The position numbers and the translations under genes are program-made. From assembly GCF_022317005.1 (NCBI RefSeq), contig NZ_CP081006.1, forward strand, positions 4,340,001 to 4,404,000: a stretch of DNA of 64,000 nt. Reading direction: 5' to 3'. This DNA comes from Mycobacterium sp. IDR2000157661. Lineage in GTDB: Bacteria > Actinomycetota > Actinomycetes > Mycobacteriales > Mycobacteriaceae. Each line of letters starts with the position of its first letter. Within the stretch, counting starts at the first letter, position 1. Positions 37,525-49,275 of the stretch are shown one piece after another. Below the pieces are notes generated by a model that was given only the letters and a program-made list of their open reading frames with translations, was not told the DNA's origin and made no database searches.

Positions 37525-38606
37525 GACACCGCCGTTCCGATCTCCGAGTAGGCCGCCGCCAGCAGCGACGGGTCCGGCCCCTCCAACCGGCCGGGCTTGC
37601 CCGGTCCGTCGAGCACCACGAAACGCAGCACGCCTGCTCGGGTCTTCTTGTCGCCTGCCATGTTCTCGAGCAACTCGGGGAACGCGTCGGCGTCGTAGCT
37701 GACCGGCAGGCCCAGCGCCCCGAGCACGGACCGGTGGCGGTCCGCGGTCTCGTCGTCGAGCCGGCCGGCGAGGCGGCCGAGTTCGGCGGCGAACACCAGA
37801 CCCACCGACACGGCCGCGCCGTGCCGCCAACGGTAGCGTTCGCGACGCTCGATGGCGTGCGCCAGGGTGTGGCCGTAGTTGAGGATCTCGCGCAGCTGCG
37901 ATTCCTTCTCGTCAGCGGCCACCACCTCGGCCTTGACGGCGATGGCGCGTCGGATGAGTTCCGGCAGAACGGTTCCCGTGGGATCGACGGCGGCTTCCGG
38001 ATCGGCTTCGATCAGGTCGAGGATCGTGGGATCGGCAATGAAACCCGCCTTGACGATCTCGGCCATCCCGGCGACGAGCTCGTTGCGCGGCAACGTCTCG
38101 AGGGTGGCCAGGTCGACCAGCACGGCGGCGGGTTGGTGGAACGCTCCCACCAGGTTCTTGCCCGCATCGGTGTTGATGCCGGTCTTGCCGCCGACCGCGG
38201 CGTCGACCATGCCCAACAGCGTGGTCGGCACATGCACGATGTCGACGCCGCGCAGCCAGGTGGCCGCCGCGAAACCCGCGACGTCGGTCGCCGCTCCCCC
38301 GCCCAGGCTCACGATCGCGTCCTTGCGGCCGACCCCGATGCGGCCCAGCACTTCCCAGATGAATCCGAGGACGGGCAGGTCCTTACCGGCTTCGGCGTCG
38401 GGGATCTCGATGCGGTGGGCATCTATACTGTTGTCGGACAACATCTTCCGGATGGCCTCGGCGGTTTGGGCGAGCACCGGCTGGTGCAGGATCGCCACCT
38501 TGTGCCTGCCCTCGAGCACGCGTTGCAGCTCACCGAGCAGACCCGTGCCGATGATGACCGGATACGGCGGATCGACGTGGACGTCCACGGTCACGGGTTC
38601 AGTCAC
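37521..38606 (-). CDS. aroB: 3-dehydroquinate synthase
   Basis: AroB (361 residues) converts DAHP to dehydroquinate using NAD and zinc. NAD-binding GGGAATDVAGFAAATWLRG is near 102-120. Zinc ligands lie in VAGMAEIVKAGF, GHTLAHAIE and RHGAAVSVG. Its start overlaps the aroK stop by 8 nt and its stop overlaps aroQ. aroC-aroK-aroB-aroQ is thus a fully overlapping shikimate operon. Confidence 0.97.
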   Translation of the reverse strand: MTEPVTVDVHVDPPYPVIIGTGLLGELQRVLEGRHKVAILHQPVLAQTAEAIRKMLSDNSIDAHRIEIPDAEAGKDLPVLGFIWEVLGRIGVGRKDAIVSLGGGAATDVAGFAAATWLRGVDIVHVPTTLLGMVDAAVGGKTGINTDAGKNLVGAFHQPAAVLVDLATLETLPRNELVAGMAEIVKAGFIADPTILDLIEADPEAAVDPTGTVLPELIRRAIAVKAEVVAADEKESQLREILNYGHTLAHAIERRERYRWRHGAAVSVGLVFAAELGRLAGRLDDETADRHRSVLGALGLPVSYDADAFPELLENMAGDKKTRAGVLRFVVLDGPGKPGRLEGPDPSLLAAAYSEIGTAVS

Positions 38607-39246
38607 GGTTGGCCTTCGCGTTGCGGGCTGCGACCGCCGCCGGTGACGGCGGCGCCCCGGTGCTCGGTTCTGCGGTGAGCGAGGACGGGTCGCGGCGCCA
38701 CGGTGGACGGCGGCGCCTGCGCGGCGGGCGGGGTCGGTCGTTGTTCTCGAGTCGGTCGACGATGTAGCGCACCACCGCTCCCGGGTTGCGCCGGTTGGTG
38801 TTCACCCGGATGGTCGCCAACCGCCGGTAGAGCGGGACGCGCGCGGTCATCAGTTCCGTGAACTTCTCGCTGCGGTCGCCGCCCGCCAGCAGCGGCCGCA
38901 CGGTGCTGCCGCCAGTACGGCGCACCCCCTCCGCGGCGCTGATCTCGAGATAGATCACCGTGTGGCCGGCGAGGGCCTCCTGCACACCGGGAGTCGTCAC
39001 CGCGCCGCCACCCAGCGACAGCACACCGTCATGCGTCTGCAACGCTGAGCGCACGACCTCCTCCTCGATGCGACGGAACTCCTGCTCGCCGTCGGTGGCG
39101 AAGATGTCGGCGATGCTGCGCCCGGTGGCCTGTTCGATCGCCGCGTCGGTGTCCAGCAGCGTGAGGTTGAGGGCCTTGGCCAGGCGACGGCCGATCGTTG
39201 ACTTGCCCGATCCGGGCAGGCCGACCAGTACCGCCCTGGGCGCCAT
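38599..39246 (-). CDS. aroK: shikimate kinase with extended basic C-terminus
   Basis: AroK phosphorylates shikimate. The P-loop GLPGSGKST is at 9-17, the shikimate-binding DTDAAIEQATGRSI at about 32-45, and SLGGGAV near 77-83. At 215 residues it is longer than the usual 170-180: from about residue 168 a tail follows that is rich in Arg and Pro and then Ala and Ser. The tail resembles a flexible linker more than a second domain. The start shares one base with the aroC stop (TGATG). Confidence 0.95.
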   Translation of the reverse strand: MAPRAVLVGLPGSGKSTIGRRLAKALNLTLLDTDAAIEQATGRSIADIFATDGEQEFRRIEEEVVRSALQTHDGVLSLGGGAVTTPGVQEALAGHTVIYLEISAAEGVRRTGGSTVRPLLAGGDRSEKFTELMTARVPLYRRLATIRVNTNRRNPGAVVRYIVDRLENNDRPRPPRRRRRPPWRRDPSSLTAEPSTGAPPSPAAVAARNAKANRD

Positions 39247-40466
39247 CAGTGCGACGCCTGCAGCGGTTCGGCGGACGGTTCCCGCGCAGCGACCGCCCGC
39301 AGGTAGTTGTCGATGTTGGCGCGCGTCTCGCTCAGCGAATCGCCGCCGAACTTCTCCAGCGTCGCGCGCGCCAGCACCAGCGCCACCATGGTCTCGACGA
39401 CGACACCGGCGGCGGGCACCGCGCAGACGTCCGAGCGCTGGTGGATCGCGACGGTCTCGTCGCCGGTGGCCATGTCGACGGTGGCCAGCGCCCGCGGCAC
39501 GGTGGAGATCGGCTTCATCGCCGCGCGCACCCGCAACGGCTGGCCGTTGGTCATCCCGCCTTCCAGGCCACCCGCCCGGTTCGTCGAGCGCAGCACACCG
39601 TCGGGACCGGGATACATCTCGTCATGGGCGACGCTGCCCCGGCGGCGCGCGGTGCGGAACCCGTCGCCGATCTCGACGCCCTTGATCGCCTGGATGCCCA
39701 TCACCGCGGCGGCCAATTGGCTGTCCAACCGGTTGTCGCCACTGGTGAACGAACCCAGTCCGACGGGCAGGCCGTTGGCGACGACCTCGACGACGCCGCC
39801 CAGTGTGTCGCCGTCCTTCTTGGCGGCCTCGATCTCGGCGATCATGGACTGTTCGGCCGCCTCGTCGAAGGCCCGCACGGGGCTGGCGTCGATGGCGGCC
39901 AGGTCGGCAGCCTGCGGCGGCGGGCCGTCGTAGGGGTCGGAGGCGCCGATCGAGATCACGTGCGAGAGCACCTCCACGCCGAGGGCGTCGCGCAGGAACG
40001 CCCTGGCGATCGTGCCCGCCGCGACGCGGGCGGCGGTCTCGCGGGCGCTCGCGCGTTCGAGAACCGGCCGGGCGTCGTCGAACCCGTATTTCAGCATGCC
40101 GGCGTAGTCGGCGTGCCCGGGCCGGGGCCGGGTCAGCGGCGCGTTGCGGGCTGAGTCTTTCAAGTCCGCCAGTCGGTCGGGGTCGACCGGATCCGCGGCC
40201 ATCACGGTCTCCCACTTGGGCCACTCGGTGTTGCCGATCTCGACGGCGATCGGACCGCCCAGCGTGAGTCCGTGGCGCACGCCGGCCAGCAGCGTGACCA
40301 GGTCCTGCTCGAACTTCATCCGGGCCCCGCGGCCGTAACCGAGTCGCCGTCGCGCGAGCTGCGCGGCGATGTCGTCGGAGGTGACGTGGACACCGGCGAC
40401 CATGCCTTCGACGACCGCGACCAGGGCGCGGCCGTGGGATTCACCAGCGGTAGTCCATCGCAACAC
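39246..40466 (-). CDS. aroC: chorismate synthase
   Basis: AroC (406 residues) makes chorismate from EPSP using reduced FMN. The signatures GESHGRALVAVVEGMVAG (about 8-25), RRLGYGRGARM, RPGHADYAGMLKYG and ARETAARVAAG are present. I chose the GTG at 40466 (MLRWTTAGESHG), as in M. tuberculosis AroF; a GGGA sits 5 nt upstream. The ATG at 40475 would add three residues. It is the first gene of the aroC-aroK-aroB-aroQ set; 40467-40603 upstream has no gene. Confidence 0.96.
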   Translation of the reverse strand: MLRWTTAGESHGRALVAVVEGMVAGVHVTSDDIAAQLARRRLGYGRGARMKFEQDLVTLLAGVRHGLTLGGPIAVEIGNTEWPKWETVMAADPVDPDRLADLKDSARNAPLTRPRPGHADYAGMLKYGFDDARPVLERASARETAARVAAGTIARAFLRDALGVEVLSHVISIGASDPYDGPPPQAADLAAIDASPVRAFDEAAEQSMIAEIEAAKKDGDTLGGVVEVVANGLPVGLGSFTSGDNRLDSQLAAAVMGIQAIKGVEIGDGFRTARRRGSVAHDEMYPGPDGVLRSTNRAGGLEGGMTNGQPLRVRAAMKPISTVPRALATVDMATGDETVAIHQRSDVCAVPAAGVVVETMVALVLARATLEKFGGDSLSETRANIDNYLRAVAAREPSAEPLQASH

Positions 40467-40603
40467 GTGTCCCATTTTCGCACGTCGGCCACGCGGCGCC
40501 GATTCACCCGCTGCCAGGCCGTCCGGCACGAGACCCAAACCCAGGCGTTACAGCGGCGAAACGAGCAGGGTGACGCCCGGCATCTGCTCGGATCGCCCTG
40601 CCA

Positions 40604-41209
40604 CTAGGAGGTCGCGAGGCCGTCGAGGACACGGCGGATCTCGGCGAGCGCTTGGCGGTGCGCGGCCCGCTGATCGTCGGCGCGCGCAATGATCATCGCC
40701 GTCTCGCAGAGCGCCCCGAACAGGAAGTGGGCCAACGGTCCGGGCGGACGATCGGTGATACGTCCGGCATCCGCCGCCCGGGTGATGCCGGTCTGCATCA
40801 TCGTCAGCAGTGGTGTCTCCAGACGGCGCATGTCGTCCCACCCCAGCGCGGTGAAGGCGTCCAGCAGCACGATGCGCTGCGTGCCGGGTTCCAGACACTC
40901 GTCGAGGAATGCGCGGCATGCGGCGGCGAACGCCTGCCACGGGTCGCGCTTGCGGCGGTACGCGGCCAACAACGGTGCCGTCATCCGCTCGACCTCGCGC
41001 GTGAACACCGCCTCGAAGAGTTGTCGCTTACCCGCGAAGTGGTGATAGACCGCGCCTTTGGTCACCTCGGCACGCGCCGCGACAGCGTCCAGTGAGGTCG
41101 ACTCGTAGCCGTCGGAGGCGAACAACTCCCTGGCCGCGTCGACGAGGGCCGCGGTGGTCGCCTCGGTGCGCTCGGCCTGGGTACGCCTGGAGATCCTGGA
41201 GGGACTCAC
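40604..41209 (-). CDS. TetR family transcriptional regulator
   Basis: A 201-residue TetR protein. The helix-turn-helix is at about 36-62 (SLDAVAARAEVTKGAVYHHFAGKRQLF). The C-terminal ligand domain is of the C-terminal-region-of-DNA-binding type common in actinobacteria. It is the third gene of a leftward overlapping cassette (SnoaL-like, DUF3237, TetR), so it is probably autoregulated with them from the repeats at 42071-42106. No ligand can be proposed beyond a small hydrophobic compound, typical of the family. Confidence 0.9.
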   Translation of the reverse strand: MSPSRISRRTQAERTEATTAALVDAARELFASDGYESTSLDAVAARAEVTKGAVYHHFAGKRQLFEAVFTREVERMTAPLLAAYRRKRDPWQAFAAACRAFLDECLEPGTQRIVLLDAFTALGWDDMRRLETPLLTMMQTGITRAADAGRITDRPPGPLAHFLFGALCETAMIIARADDQRAAHRQALAEIRRVLDGLATS

Positions 41210-41688
41210 AGCACCCGGTAGACGCGGTAGTCGATGTGGTTGGGCGACAACACGTTGTAGCCGACGGCGACGACCTGACTCAGCCAGGCGTACCGTTCGT
41301 CGGCAGTCTCGAAGGTCGGCGTCGTACGGACATAGGTCTCGTCGAATCCCAGCACCTCACCGGCGGCCAACCGGCCCAGTCCGTCCGCGGGCACCTTGAT
41401 GACGCCGCGGGCCTCGTAGTGAACGAGGGCACCGTCGTGGGTGCGCAGTGTGGCCCGCACATCGACGCGTCCGACACCATCGCTGCCGACGACGAGCCAA
41501 TCGCCGCCACCTGGAAGCACATCACCGACCAGCTTCGGTCCCCGCAGGCTCCCGCCGGTCGCGACGAATGTCATGCGGGTTCCCAGGGCCGTCGCAATCG
41601 GCTGCGCCGGAAGCAGATCCACATGCATGTCGAAGAGGTGCTCGACCGGAAGCGCGTCCACCAGGGGCAGCTGCGCCGCCGCGGTCAT
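41206..41688 (-). CDS. DUF3237 family protein
   Basis: A 160-residue protein of the DUF3237 beta-barrel family: ALGTRMTFVATGGSLRGPKLVGDVLPGGGDWLVV (about 34-67) and the closing NHIDYRVYRVL are typical. The family has no settled enzymatic role; some members sit in catabolic or stress cassettes. Both ends overlap neighbours by 4 nt. Its partners, a SnoaL-like isomerase/hydrolase fold and a TetR regulator, suggest a small inducible degradation or detoxification unit, which is inference. Confidence 0.8.
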   Translation of the reverse strand: MTAAAQLPLVDALPVEHLFDMHVDLLPAQPIATALGTRMTFVATGGSLRGPKLVGDVLPGGGDWLVVGSDGVGRVDVRATLRTHDGALVHYEARGVIKVPADGLGRLAAGEVLGFDETYVRTTPTFETADERYAWLSQVVAVGYNVLSPNHIDYRVYRVL

Positions 41689-42086
41689 GCGCTGACCTCG
41701 CTCAGCGCGGCCTGCAGCTGAATCGGGTCGACGAACGTGTCCTTGCGCGTGACCAGCCCCTCCGGTGACACCATGACGACGTCGAGGCAGTCGAAGCGCA
41801 CAGCCCCGGAGATCAGCGCCCAGTCCAGCACCCAGTGATCAGAGCCGTACAGCACGCGATACGTCTCGAACGAGAAGTCCGGGAACTGCGCGAAGATGCC
41901 GGCGAAGGTGTCCCGTACCGCGCTGCGGCCGACAGCGGGCTCTCCGCCCATGTGCGTCCAGAACCGGGTGTCCTCGCTGTGCAGCGCGGCGATCGCGTCC
42001 GGATCGCGCCTCTCCCATGCGGCGAAGTAGCGAACCGCGACGGATTCCAGGTCAAGTTCTGCTTGTTTCATACCCTGAGTATGCAT
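41685..42086 (-). CDS. SnoaL/NTF2-like protein
   Basis: A 133-residue NTF2-fold protein of the SnoaL-like/nuclear transport factor 2 superfamily, seen from VAVRYFAAWERRDPDAIAALHSEDTRFW (17-44) and the curved-sheet segment after it. Such proteins act as isomerases, dehydratases or binding domains. The start is uncertain: the ATG at 42086 lies within the first of two operator-like repeats, and an internal ATG at 42071 (MKQAELDLES) is equally plausible. Neither has a good ribosome-binding site. Confidence 0.8.
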   Translation of the reverse strand: MHTQGMKQAELDLESVAVRYFAAWERRDPDAIAALHSEDTRFWTHMGGEPAVGRSAVRDTFAGIFAQFPDFSFETYRVLYGSDHWVLDWALISGAVRFDCLDVVMVSPEGLVTRKDTFVDPIQLQAALSEVSA

Positions 42087-42106
42087 CTACCTACCGTGAG
42101 TATGCA
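42071..42106. promoter_or_regulatory. paired direct repeats, candidate TetR operator
   Basis: TACCCTGAGTATGCA (42071-42085) and TACCGTGAGTATGCA (42092-42106) match at 14 of 15 positions and are spaced 21 bp apart, two helical turns. They lie at the 5' end of the SnoaL-DUF3237-TetR cassette and cover its possible starts, a fitting place for autorepression. Confidence 0.6.
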
Positions 42107-42117
42107 AGTTTGTGCGG

Positions 42118-42546
42118 TCAGCCGATCGCCATCACGCCGGCAACCGCCGTGGCCAGACACATCGAGAACCCGTGCGGCACCGTGGTTTTGACACCGCGTC
42201 CCACGCTGATGAAGGCCCACAGCGCCGATCCGACCGGTGCCGCCAACGCCGCGACCGCCCAGATGTCGGTGCCGAGCGCACCGGTAAGCGCGCCGACGCC
42301 GAGCGCCAGCTTGACGTCGCCCGCGCCCATCGATCCGGGCGCGAGTACGTGCACCAGCAGATAACCGCCGAACAACAGCAGCGCGCCGAGCACAGCGGGG
42401 AGGCCGCGCCCGGCGACCACGGCTGCGATCAGAACGACAGCAGCGCCCGGCAGCGTGAGGGCATTCGGCAATCGCCGCAGGCAGATGTCGTAGACGCTCA
42501 ACATCGTCAGCCAGGCCAACGCACAACCCGCCAGTACCGCCCCCAC
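42118..42546 (-). CDS. prepilin peptidase, A24 family, without methylase domain
   Basis: A 142-residue integral membrane protein with about four or five helices and the A24 aspartate motifs: YDICLRRLPN (19-28, first Asp) and GSMGAGDVKLALG (71-83, second Asp in GxGD). The N-terminal methyltransferase domain of PilD is absent, as in archaeal and Flp/Tad-type peptidases. It matches Rv2551c by position next to aroE. No pilin gene is in the window, so its substrate must be elsewhere. Confidence 0.85.
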   Translation of the reverse strand: MGAVLAGCALAWLTMLSVYDICLRRLPNALTLPGAAVVLIAAVVAGRGLPAVLGALLLFGGYLLVHVLAPGSMGAGDVKLALGVGALTGALGTDIWAVAALAAPVGSALWAFISVGRGVKTTVPHGFSMCLATAVAGVMAIG

Positions 42547-42555
42547 GCTCGAAGG

Positions 42556-43350
42556 CTAACCCCGCTCCAGCGCAGCCCTCATCGCTTCTTGGGGCGCCGG
42601 CAGGCCCGTGAACTGTTCGACTTGCGCGAACGCCTGGTGCAGCAGCATCTGCAGCCCGCTGACGACGCGGCCGCCGGCCGCGTGCACCGCGGCGGCCAGC
42701 GGCGTCGGCCACGGATCGTAGATCGCATCGAGCAGCAACGGAACGCCAGCGACCGTATCGGCACATCGCCCTGCCACGTCGGCGGGGATGGTGCTCACCA
42801 CGACGTCCACGCCGCTCACCGGCATGCCGAGCTCGACCCAGCGCGCGCGCATCCCCACCCGGTCCGCCAACGCGACGAGCGACTCGGCCTTCTGCCGGTT
42901 GCGCGCCACCACCGACAACTCCCGCACCCCGAGTTCGGCCAGCCCGACGACGGCGGCGGGCGCGGTTCCGCCCGAGCCCAGCACCGCAGCCGACCGGCCC
43001 GACATCGCGCCCAGGGCACCGGTCACCCCGTCGACATCGGTGTTGTCCGCGCGCCAGCCAGAGCCGACGCGCACCAGCGTGTTGGCCGAGCCGACCAGTT
43101 CCGCCCGCGCGGTGCGCTCTTCGGCGAACTTCAGTGCCGCGAACTTGCCGGGCATGGTCACCGAGACGCCGATCCACTCCGGCCCGAATGCACCGACCAC
43201 CGCGGGCAACTGCTCAGCGCTGCACTCGATGCGCTCATAGGTCCAGTCGTGCAGGCCAAGCGCGCGGTACGCCGCCAGGTGCAGCTGCGGTGACCGCGAG
43301 TGCCCGATCGGTGAACCCAACACCGCGGCTCGACGTGCCCTACCGCTCAT
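42556..43350 (-). CDS. aroE: shikimate dehydrogenase
   Basis: AroE (264 residues) reduces dehydroshikimate with NADPH. Substrate-binding SPIGHSRSPQLH is at 13-24, ADNTDVDGV follows near residue 101, and the NADP loop is AAVLGSGGTAPAAVVGL (about 120-136). The ATG at 43350 fits the family start; the frame open to 43578 upstream is antisense-like shadow of mltG. The gene is separated from the aroC-aroQ operon by the TetR cassette and the prepilin peptidase gene. Confidence 0.94.
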   Translation of the reverse strand: MSGRARRAAVLGSPIGHSRSPQLHLAAYRALGLHDWTYERIECSAEQLPAVVGAFGPEWIGVSVTMPGKFAALKFAEERTARAELVGSANTLVRVGSGWRADNTDVDGVTGALGAMSGRSAAVLGSGGTAPAAVVGLAELGVRELSVVARNRQKAESLVALADRVGMRARWVELGMPVSGVDVVVSTIPADVAGRCADTVAGVPLLLDAIYDPWPTPLAAAVHAAGGRVVSGLQMLLHQAFAQVEQFTGLPAPQEAMRAALERG

Positions 43351-43372
43351 CGCGCATCCGCCCAAATCGCCG

Positions 43373-44614
43373 TCACCGCGCGGAGTCGAGGACCCCGTTG
43401 CGTTGTGCCAGTTCGATGTTGGCGAGGTGCTGCTGGTAGTCGCGGGTGAACAGGGTGGTGCCCTGCATGTCGATGGTGACGAAGTACAGCCAGTCCCCCG
43501 ACTCGGGGTTCTCGGCGGCGGCGAGCGCCGCCTGGCTCGGCGAGCAGATCGGCGTAGCCGGAAGTCCAGGCCGCACATAGGTGTTCCACGGCGTCATCTG
43601 GCCACGGTCGACATCGGTGGTGGCCACCTCGATGCGGTCCAGCGCGTAGTTGACGGTGGAGTCGAACTCAAGGGTGCGGTTCTCGGCGAGCCGGTTGTAG
43701 ATGACACGGGCGACCTTGCCGAAGTCCTCCGGCGTCGATTCCCGCTGCACCAACGAACCCACGATGAGGATCTCGTAGGGCGACATGTTCGTCGCAGCGG
43801 CCGCGTCGAGCAGGCCGCCCTGCGCATACCGGGTCGCGCTGACCGAGATCAGGGTCGCGAGGATGTCCTGCGGTTGTGCCGACGGATCGATGTTCCAGGT
43901 ACCGGGTGCGATCAGCCCCTCCAGGCGACGGGAGTCGTCGCCCATCGTGGTCACGGGTCCGACCGCCCACTCGGGCACCTGCAGCAGGGCTGGAGGTGCG
44001 GTGGCCGCCACCTCCTTGAGCGCGTCAGCCGAAACACACTTGCGTTCTCCGTCGAGGTCGACGCAGGTGGCCTGCGAGATCATCGTCAGGATGCCCTCGG
44101 TGACCGCGTTGGTCTTCACGTCGCGAACGTCGTCGAGTTGGCGGCCTTCGGGAATGGTCAGCTTGCCCACCCGGTTCTGTGGGTCCGCCAGCCGCTCAAC
44201 CGCGTTCGCAGCCGGGATCTCGGTGCGCAACTTGTAGAAGCCGGGCTGGATGGACGCGATCGCGGCATTGCCCTCAGCGGCGTCGATGAATGCGCCTGCG
44301 GTCGCGACGACGTTGCTCTCCTTCAGTGTGTTGCCGATCGCGGTGGTCGAGTCGCCGTCGTGCACCTGGATCACGACGTCGTTGACACCGTCACCGGAGA
44401 AGTCGTTGCTGCCGAAGAACGAGTGCCACAGCCGGGAGCCGAGGAACACCACACCGACGACTACGACGATAAGCACGCCCAGCATCAACACAGCGCCGAT
44501 ACGACGCCTGCGGCGGGTGCGCGCCTCCCGGGCACGGTCCGCGCGGGTAACCCGGCGTCGGGGCGGACCGACCGCTACGGGTTCTGCCCGCTCCCGGCTC
44601 CAGTGGTTAGTCAT
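43373..44614 (-). CDS. mltG: endolytic transglycosylase MltG
   Basis: MltG (413 residues) cuts nascent peptidoglycan glycan strands at the membrane. A basic cytoplasmic N-terminus (about 1-40) precedes one membrane helix (about 40-62), then a LysM-like region and the YceG catalytic domain. The catalytic glutamate lies in IVGSLVQRESTPEDFGKVARVIYNRL, and NTYVRPGLPATPICSPS closes the fold. The ATG at 44614 overlaps the ruvX stop by 8 nt. It matches Rv2553c. Confidence 0.93.
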   Translation of the reverse strand: MTNHWSRERAEPVAVGPPRRRVTRADRAREARTRRRRRIGAVLMLGVLIVVVVGVVFLGSRLWHSFFGSNDFSGDGVNDVVIQVHDGDSTTAIGNTLKESNVVATAGAFIDAAEGNAAIASIQPGFYKLRTEIPAANAVERLADPQNRVGKLTIPEGRQLDDVRDVKTNAVTEGILTMISQATCVDLDGERKCVSADALKEVAATAPPALLQVPEWAVGPVTTMGDDSRRLEGLIAPGTWNIDPSAQPQDILATLISVSATRYAQGGLLDAAAATNMSPYEILIVGSLVQRESTPEDFGKVARVIYNRLAENRTLEFDSTVNYALDRIEVATTDVDRGQMTPWNTYVRPGLPATPICSPSQAALAAAENPESGDWLYFVTIDMQGTTLFTRDYQQHLANIELAQRNGVLDSAR

Positions 44615-45193
44615 CGCCGACCTCTCCGTGCGCGCCACCGTGACAACTCGCTGCTCGCGTGGTCGTTGCCGCGCGTCGTTGATCCAACCAGTTCTGCAGA
44701 ATCCCTACCGCGGCCGCCTGGTCGATGACCGACCGTTGGCCCTTGGCGCGCACGCCGGCCTCGCGCAGCGAGCGCTGGGCCACAACCGTAGTGAGTCGTT
44801 CGTCGGCCAGTCGCACCGGTGTCGGTGCGATGCGCCGCGCCAGCGCGTCGGCCAGCGCGACGGCGTCTTCAGCTGATGACCCGGACCGGTCGGCGAGCGT
44901 GCGGGGTAGCCCGACGACCACCTCGACCGCACCCTGCTCCTGGACCAGGCCCGCGAGCCGGCGCAGGTGCCTGTCGGAATGTTTGCGGCGGTCACGCATC
45001 ACCGTTTCCAGCGGCGTTGCCAGGATGCCGTCCGGGTCGCTGGCCGCCACCCCGATCCGCACCGTGCCGACGTCGATGCCGATCCGCCGACCGCGGCCGG
45101 GGTCCGGAGGGTCGAGAGGGCCGGCGGGCCGATCGGGCCGGCGGTCGCCTGGTGCTCTTCGCCCAAGCGGCTCGTCGCCCGTCGGTGTGGGCT

Positions 45194-45197
<4 letters not shown>
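44607..45197 (-). CDS. ruvX: RuvX/YqgF family RNase H-fold protein
   Basis: A YqgF-fold protein (196 residues), a putative Holliday-junction resolvase or rRNA-processing nuclease. The acidic motifs are GIDVGTVRIGVAASD (about 40-54), VVVGLP and LADERLTTVVA. The N-terminal 36 residues are Pro/Arg/Gly/Asp-rich and partly encoded by a short dispersed repeat (45154-45179); the actual start may therefore be later. The ATG overlaps the alaS stop (ATGA). Confidence 0.9.
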
Positions 45198-47920
<2,723 letters not shown>

Positions 47921-48067
47921 GTCTGACACGTCCTTGTTCGTCGCTTGCGATGATGCTGGGTTGCCGCTGGGTTGCCGGTGAACCTGCGACTGTTCGACCG
48001 CACTACAGTACCGGTCGCCATCGGCGGCCCCGGAAAGTCAACGAACCGGCGCCGCGCTCGGTGCCCG

Positions 48068-48457
48068 TCAGCCGGCGATGAAGCTCAACCGCACCTTGCG
48101 CTGCGGGTTGTCGCGGTTCAGATCGACCAGCACGATGCTCTGCCAGGTGCCCAGCAGCGGCTGGCCGTCCTGAACCGGCAGTGTCACCGACGGCGACACC
48201 AACGCGGGCAGCACGTGGTCGGCGCCGTGTCCCGGCGACCCGTGCGAGTGGCGGTAGCGGTCGTCGCGCGGCAGCAGGCGGTCGAGGGTGTCGACCAGGT
48301 CGTCATCGGAGCCGGCGCCGGTCTCGATCACCGCCACCCCAGCCGTCGCGTGGGGCACGAACACGTTGCACAGGCCGTCGCCGCGCCCGTCACAGAAGGC
48401 ACGCACCTCGTCGGTCAGATCGACGATGCGGCGTCGCGCCGCGTCGATGTCGAGCAC
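48068..48457 (-). CDS. YjbQ/UPF0047 family protein
   Basis: A 129-residue protein of the YjbQ family (Rv2556c-like), some members of which can substitute for thiamine phosphate synthase. The conserved core NVFVPHATAGVAVIETGAGSDDDLV (about 27-51), the RDDRYRH and HGADH histidines (about 63-80), and LGTWQSIVLVDLN (about 104-116) are all present. I set the start at the GTG at 48457 because it gives the same length as the M. tuberculosis protein; an ATG at 48529 would add 24 disordered residues. No ribosome-binding site decides it. Confidence 0.82.
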   Translation of the reverse strand: MLDIDAARRRIVDLTDEVRAFCDGRGDGLCNVFVPHATAGVAVIETGAGSDDDLVDTLDRLLPRDDRYRHSHGSPGHGADHVLPALVSPSVTLPVQDGQPLLGTWQSIVLVDLNRDNPQRKVRLSFIAG

Positions 48458-48613
48458 GTCGGAGTCCACGTCGTCGAGGGTACGAGCCCTCGATCCAAGA
48501 TCAGAACCCGGTCCGGTCGCCTGATCCATTGAATCGGCGGCCGGCCGAGAGGATGCTGAAGGGTACTCCGGTGGCGCCACCGGGGCGCCGCCCCGGAATG
48601 TAAGGGGTGATCC

Positions 48614-49234
48614 GTGTACGCACGATCAACCACTGTGCAGGCGCGGCCGTCTTCCATCGACGACGCAATCACGTTCATCCGCGACGAGGCCATGCCCGCA
48701 CTCGCGGCGATGCAGGGATACGTCGGCCTGTCGCTGCTGATCGACCGTGAATCCGGTCTGTGCATCGCCACCAGCGCATGGGCAACCGACGATGCGCTGC
48801 GGAATAGCAGCGCCGAGGCGGCCGCGCTGCGCGAGCGCGCCGCTGATGTCCTCGGCGGGGAAGCCACCGTCGACCACTGGGAAGTCGGCGCCTTGCACCG
48901 TGACCACCGCTCGGGCGAAGGCGCTTGTGTGCGGGCCACATGGCTGCGAATGCCACCCGGTCACGCCGATCGGGCCGTCGAGTTCTACCGGACCGAGGTA
49001 TTGCCCGCACTCGAGGATCTCGAGGGATTCTGCAGCGCCAGCCTGCTGCTCAATCGCTCGACGGGGCGCGCCGTGTCGTCGGCGACCTTCGACAGCCTCG
49101 AAGCCATGGACCGTAACCGGGAGCAAGCCAGGGAACTGCGCAACTCGCGGACCCGAGAACTGGGTGCCGACATCACCGACGTCGGCGAGTTCGAACTCGC
49201 GATCGCCCAACTCAGGGTCCCCGAACTGGCGTAA
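48614..49234 (+). CDS. Rv2557/Rv2558-like protein with two ABM-like domains
   Basis: A 206-residue protein made of two similar ferredoxin-like (antibiotic biosynthesis monooxygenase-like) halves, about 1-95 and 104-200. Each has a helix ending in MPALAAMQGYVG or LPALEDLEGFCS, then a strand LLIDRESG or LLLNRSTG. M. tuberculosis has two paralogues, Rv2557 and Rv2558, reported as induced in starvation; only one copy is here. AAGGGG precedes the GTG start. The function is unknown. Confidence 0.8.
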   Translation: MYARSTTVQARPSSIDDAITFIRDEAMPALAAMQGYVGLSLLIDRESGLCIATSAWATDDALRNSSAEAAALRERAADVLGGEATVDHWEVGALHRDHRSGEGACVRATWLRMPPGHADRAVEFYRTEVLPALEDLEGFCSASLLLNRSTGRAVSSATFDSLEAMDRNREQARELRNSRTRELGADITDVGEFELAIAQLRVPELA

Positions 49235-49249
49235 CCGGTACGGAGAGGC

Positions 49250-49275
49250 GTTTATCTACGCCTGCGTAAGGGTAT
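49250..49275 (+). promoter_or_regulatory. SigF-type promoter
   Basis: GTTT at 49250-49253 and GGGTAT at 49270-49275, separated by 16 nt, match the mycobacterial SigF consensus (GTTT, 15-17 nt, GGGTAT/C). The -10 ends 30 nt before the ATG of the GlsB/YeaQ-like gene at 49306, which has its own GGAGGAG ribosome-binding site. Confidence 0.8.
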
